From: a virus
IMG/VR virus record: IMGVR_UViG_3300007540_000023
Coordinates: 1 to 45,378 of that record
Reading direction: 5' to 3' (one strand)
Length of the DNA stretch: 45,378 nucleotides
Shown: piece after piece, positions 43,767 through 45,378 of the stretch
Numbering within the stretch: position 1 is the first letter of the stretch
Layout: each line of letters begins with the position of its first letter
Position numbers and translations under genes: made by a program
The notes under the pieces: generated by a model
Told to the model about the DNA's origin: nothing
Databases searched by the model: none
Seen by the model: only the letters and a program-made list of their open reading frames with translations

Positions 43767-45362
43767 TTAGAACGGAGTCTCATAATCAACCTCCTCTACC
43801 TCTCCAAACGCCTCCTCTGGCGTAGCTGTGTTCATCTGAGCCCTGATGCCTCTCCTAGATTTAATAGCTGCGTACATTGGATTATCTCCGTTAGTATCAA
43901 AGTAACCTAGAAACCCATCACGGGTCTCGAATATAAGTGACGTGTAGTCATCCTTGTCGTGCCTCTTACCACCAGTCTCAGTCTCCTTGACCTTCTCCAC
44001 TATGAACTGCATAGTCCTCTTAACCTCATTGTCTGTGTGGTTAACAACCCTGTGCACCACAAAGAAGTCATCCACCCTGTAAGGGAAGTCAGCCCCACCT
44101 TGTATAGAGTACTTAGACGGTGGCATTAGATAGCCGTACTCGTCTATGTTAGTCCTAGGTGAGCTTGATGATGGGTGAGCCATGATGTACACCGCACAGT
44201 ACTCCTCAGCAAACACCCTCAGCTCTGAGAGTATCTCGTTGTTGTGACTGTAGGAGTTACCATCAACCTTAAAGAAGTTGTAGGGGTCTATAAGTAGGGC
44301 GTCTATACCCTCAACCTCGTACAACCTCTTACCCATCTCTATCACGTCCCTGATGGAGTAGTGCTTCTTGTTGGATATGATGTGGAACGCTGCCCTAGAG
44401 TCCTGCTTGTACTTATCAAACAGTAGTGGACTGTCCTTGAACGACCCTATAGACTTACCCGAAAGGGTCTCTATAAGACGTCTACGTGACATAGCAGTCC
44501 TGTTCTCTGGCATTACCATCCCCCACTTCCAATCGTGCAGTACGTGCGTCGCTGCAGCTATTGTAAGCATGAATACAGACTTACCAACACCGTCATAACC
44601 TAGCCCTATGTTAAGTGAGTTAGGCTTAATCCTAAAGTACTCGTCAACATCCCTAAACCCAGTGGACAGACCTAAGCTAACCTCGCCCTTTCTGGCTTGG
44701 TCTAGGTAGGAGTTCTCCTCGATATCGTCTGAAAGGAATGATAGTGTATCTAACTGCTCGTCCCAGTCCTCGGCATCCTCCTCAACCTTAAGCTTCTTAG
44801 GCTCTTTAGCGTCCTCTAACCCGTAGCCTAGCTCATATAGCTTAGCGTAAGCCATGTCATACCTACCGTCACACTCAAGCTCAGCAAATATAGCGTGGTT
44901 GTTGTAAGGCTTCTCCTCATCAAACGTGTCCTGTGATGATGTGAACACGTATATGAACTTACCCTCCTTATGATACCCTGCTGAGATACCCTCAGTCTTG
45001 TTAGGTCTTGTTAGGTTAATCCAGTCACTGTCCTCATTCCACACAGTCCAACCATGCTTCTCCAGTATCTCTATACCAATAGCAGGGTCGTTGTTATACT
45101 CAGGGAACTTATCAAACTTCTTCCTATCCTCAGACCTCATACGCTTAGAGGCGTCCTTGACTATAGTCTGGTTCAGCATCTTAGCCGACACAAACAGTGA
45201 TAGCCTCTCCTCTGGCTGTATGATTGGTATGTTCTCGAAAGAGCCTTGTAGTAGCTTATATCCCTCTGATGGGTAGCACTTAATAAGACCACCCTCGCCC
45301 CTAGTCTCTATGATAGCAAGAAAATCTGGGATCTTAGCTAGCTTCTTCGATGAAGAAACAAC
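43767..45362 (-). CDS. Primase/helicase, DnaB-like (5' end incomplete)
   Basis: Frame open from 45362 to the stop at 43767 (531 codons). An ATG-less frame with a TAG at 45363-45365 precedes it, only 13 bases from the window edge. N-terminal part: LIKCYPSEGYKLLQGSFENI and IPIIQPEERLSLF, resembling the end of a primase/polymerase-type domain. From about base 44640: RecA-like helicase core with Walker A GYDGVGKSVF, GMVMPENRTAMSRRRLI, Walker B-like IDALLIDPYNFF, MAHPSSSSP and the C-terminal arginine region. This is the hexameric replicative helicase, loading ahead of the family A polymerase. A GTG at 45191 could start a shorter form, but the sequence upstream of it also looks coding. Confidence 0.75.
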   Translation of the reverse strand, partial: VVSSSKKLAKIPDFLAIIETRGEGGLIKCYPSEGYKLLQGSFENIPIIQPEERLSLFVSAKMLNQTIVKDASKRMRSEDRKKFDKFPEYNNDPAIGIEILEKHGWTVWNEDSDWINLTRPNKTEGISAGYHKEGKFIYVFTSSQDTFDEEKPYNNHAIFAELECDGRYDMAYAKLYELGYGLEDAKEPKKLKVEEDAEDWDEQLDTLSFLSDDIEENSYLDQARKGEVSLGLSTGFRDVDEYFRIKPNSLNIGLGYDGVGKSVFMLTIAAATHVLHDWKWGMVMPENRTAMSRRRLIETLSGKSIGSFKDSPLLFDKYKQDSRAAFHIISNKKHYSIRDVIEMGKRLYEVEGIDALLIDPYNFFKVDGNSYSHNNEILSELRVFAEEYCAVYIMAHPSSSSPRTNIDEYGYLMPPSKYSIQGGADFPYRVDDFFVVHRVVNHTDNEVKRTMQFIVEKVKETETGGKRHDKDDYTSLIFETRDGFLGYFDTNGDNPMYAAIKSRRGIRAQMNTATPEEAFGEVEEVDYETPF

Positions 45363-45378
45363 CTAAAAACTGAATATC

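Noticed and set aside
33476-45365. Genome-wide stop-codon reassignment (TAA or TAG as sense)
   Set aside because: TAA, TAG and TGA all end clear genes here at sensible places, and long genes contain no other in-frame stops; two isolated stops do not support recoding.
1-45378. tRNA genes, integrase, repressor or attachment site
   Set aside because: No cloverleaf, integrase or repressor motif seen; almost all sequence is coding and gaps are under about 110 bp.

Overview
This window is part of a tailed-phage genome, most likely a podovirus infecting a Bacteroidota (flavobacterial-type) host. Three things point to the host: seven intergenic TAnnTTTG boxes, which is the -7 element of Bacteroidota promoters; AT-rich, Shine-Dalgarno-less leaders; and structural proteins resembling crAss-like and Cellulophaga podophage families. 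There is no integrase, repressor, rRNA or tRNA, which suggests a lytic virus. Both window edges cut genes (a holin-like gene on the left, a primase/helicase on the right).

Plus strand, bases 1-31542, is the lysis/virion block. It runs: holin-like protein, mosaic tail fibre, an 85-aa protein, a tandem-domain GroES-like co-chaperonin, large terminase, portal, scaffold candidate, major capsid protein, a capsid-associated protein, two connector proteins, a second small GroES-like protein, a 1390-aa tail tube/nozzle protein, a GNAT-like protein, two internal virion proteins, and a 3407-aa giant virion protein with an HExxH protease motif and a repeat-bracketed DUF7178-like module. Hairpin terminators and promoters punctuate it at about 3.0, 9.0, 11.7, 12.6 and 18.7 kb. 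A bidirectional terminator at 31.55 kb separates it from the convergent block.

Minus strand, 45362 down to 31583, is the replication/nucleotide block. In transcription order it runs: DnaB-type primase/helicase, DUF3310 protein, adenosylcobalamin-type ribonucleotide reductase, a 77-aa protein, GroEL, family A DNA polymerase, a very acidic protein, an endonuclease I-like resolvase, an HTH/DEDD exonuclease, a DnaQ-like exonuclease, a PD-(D/E)XK nuclease, several 44-58 aa microproteins, a polynucleotide kinase interrupted by an in-frame stop, two small proteins, and a membrane protein.

The most interesting system is a self-contained but physically split chaperonin. GroEL lies in the replication operon. 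A two-barrel GroES-like protein lies in the packaging/head operon, and a third GroES-like barrel sits between connector and tail-tube genes. This could give the phage its own folding machine for capsid and tail assembly. Other notable points are the decaying polynucleotide kinase, a promoter followed within about 50 nt by a terminator (possible small RNA or attenuator), and modular domain insertion in the giant virion protein.
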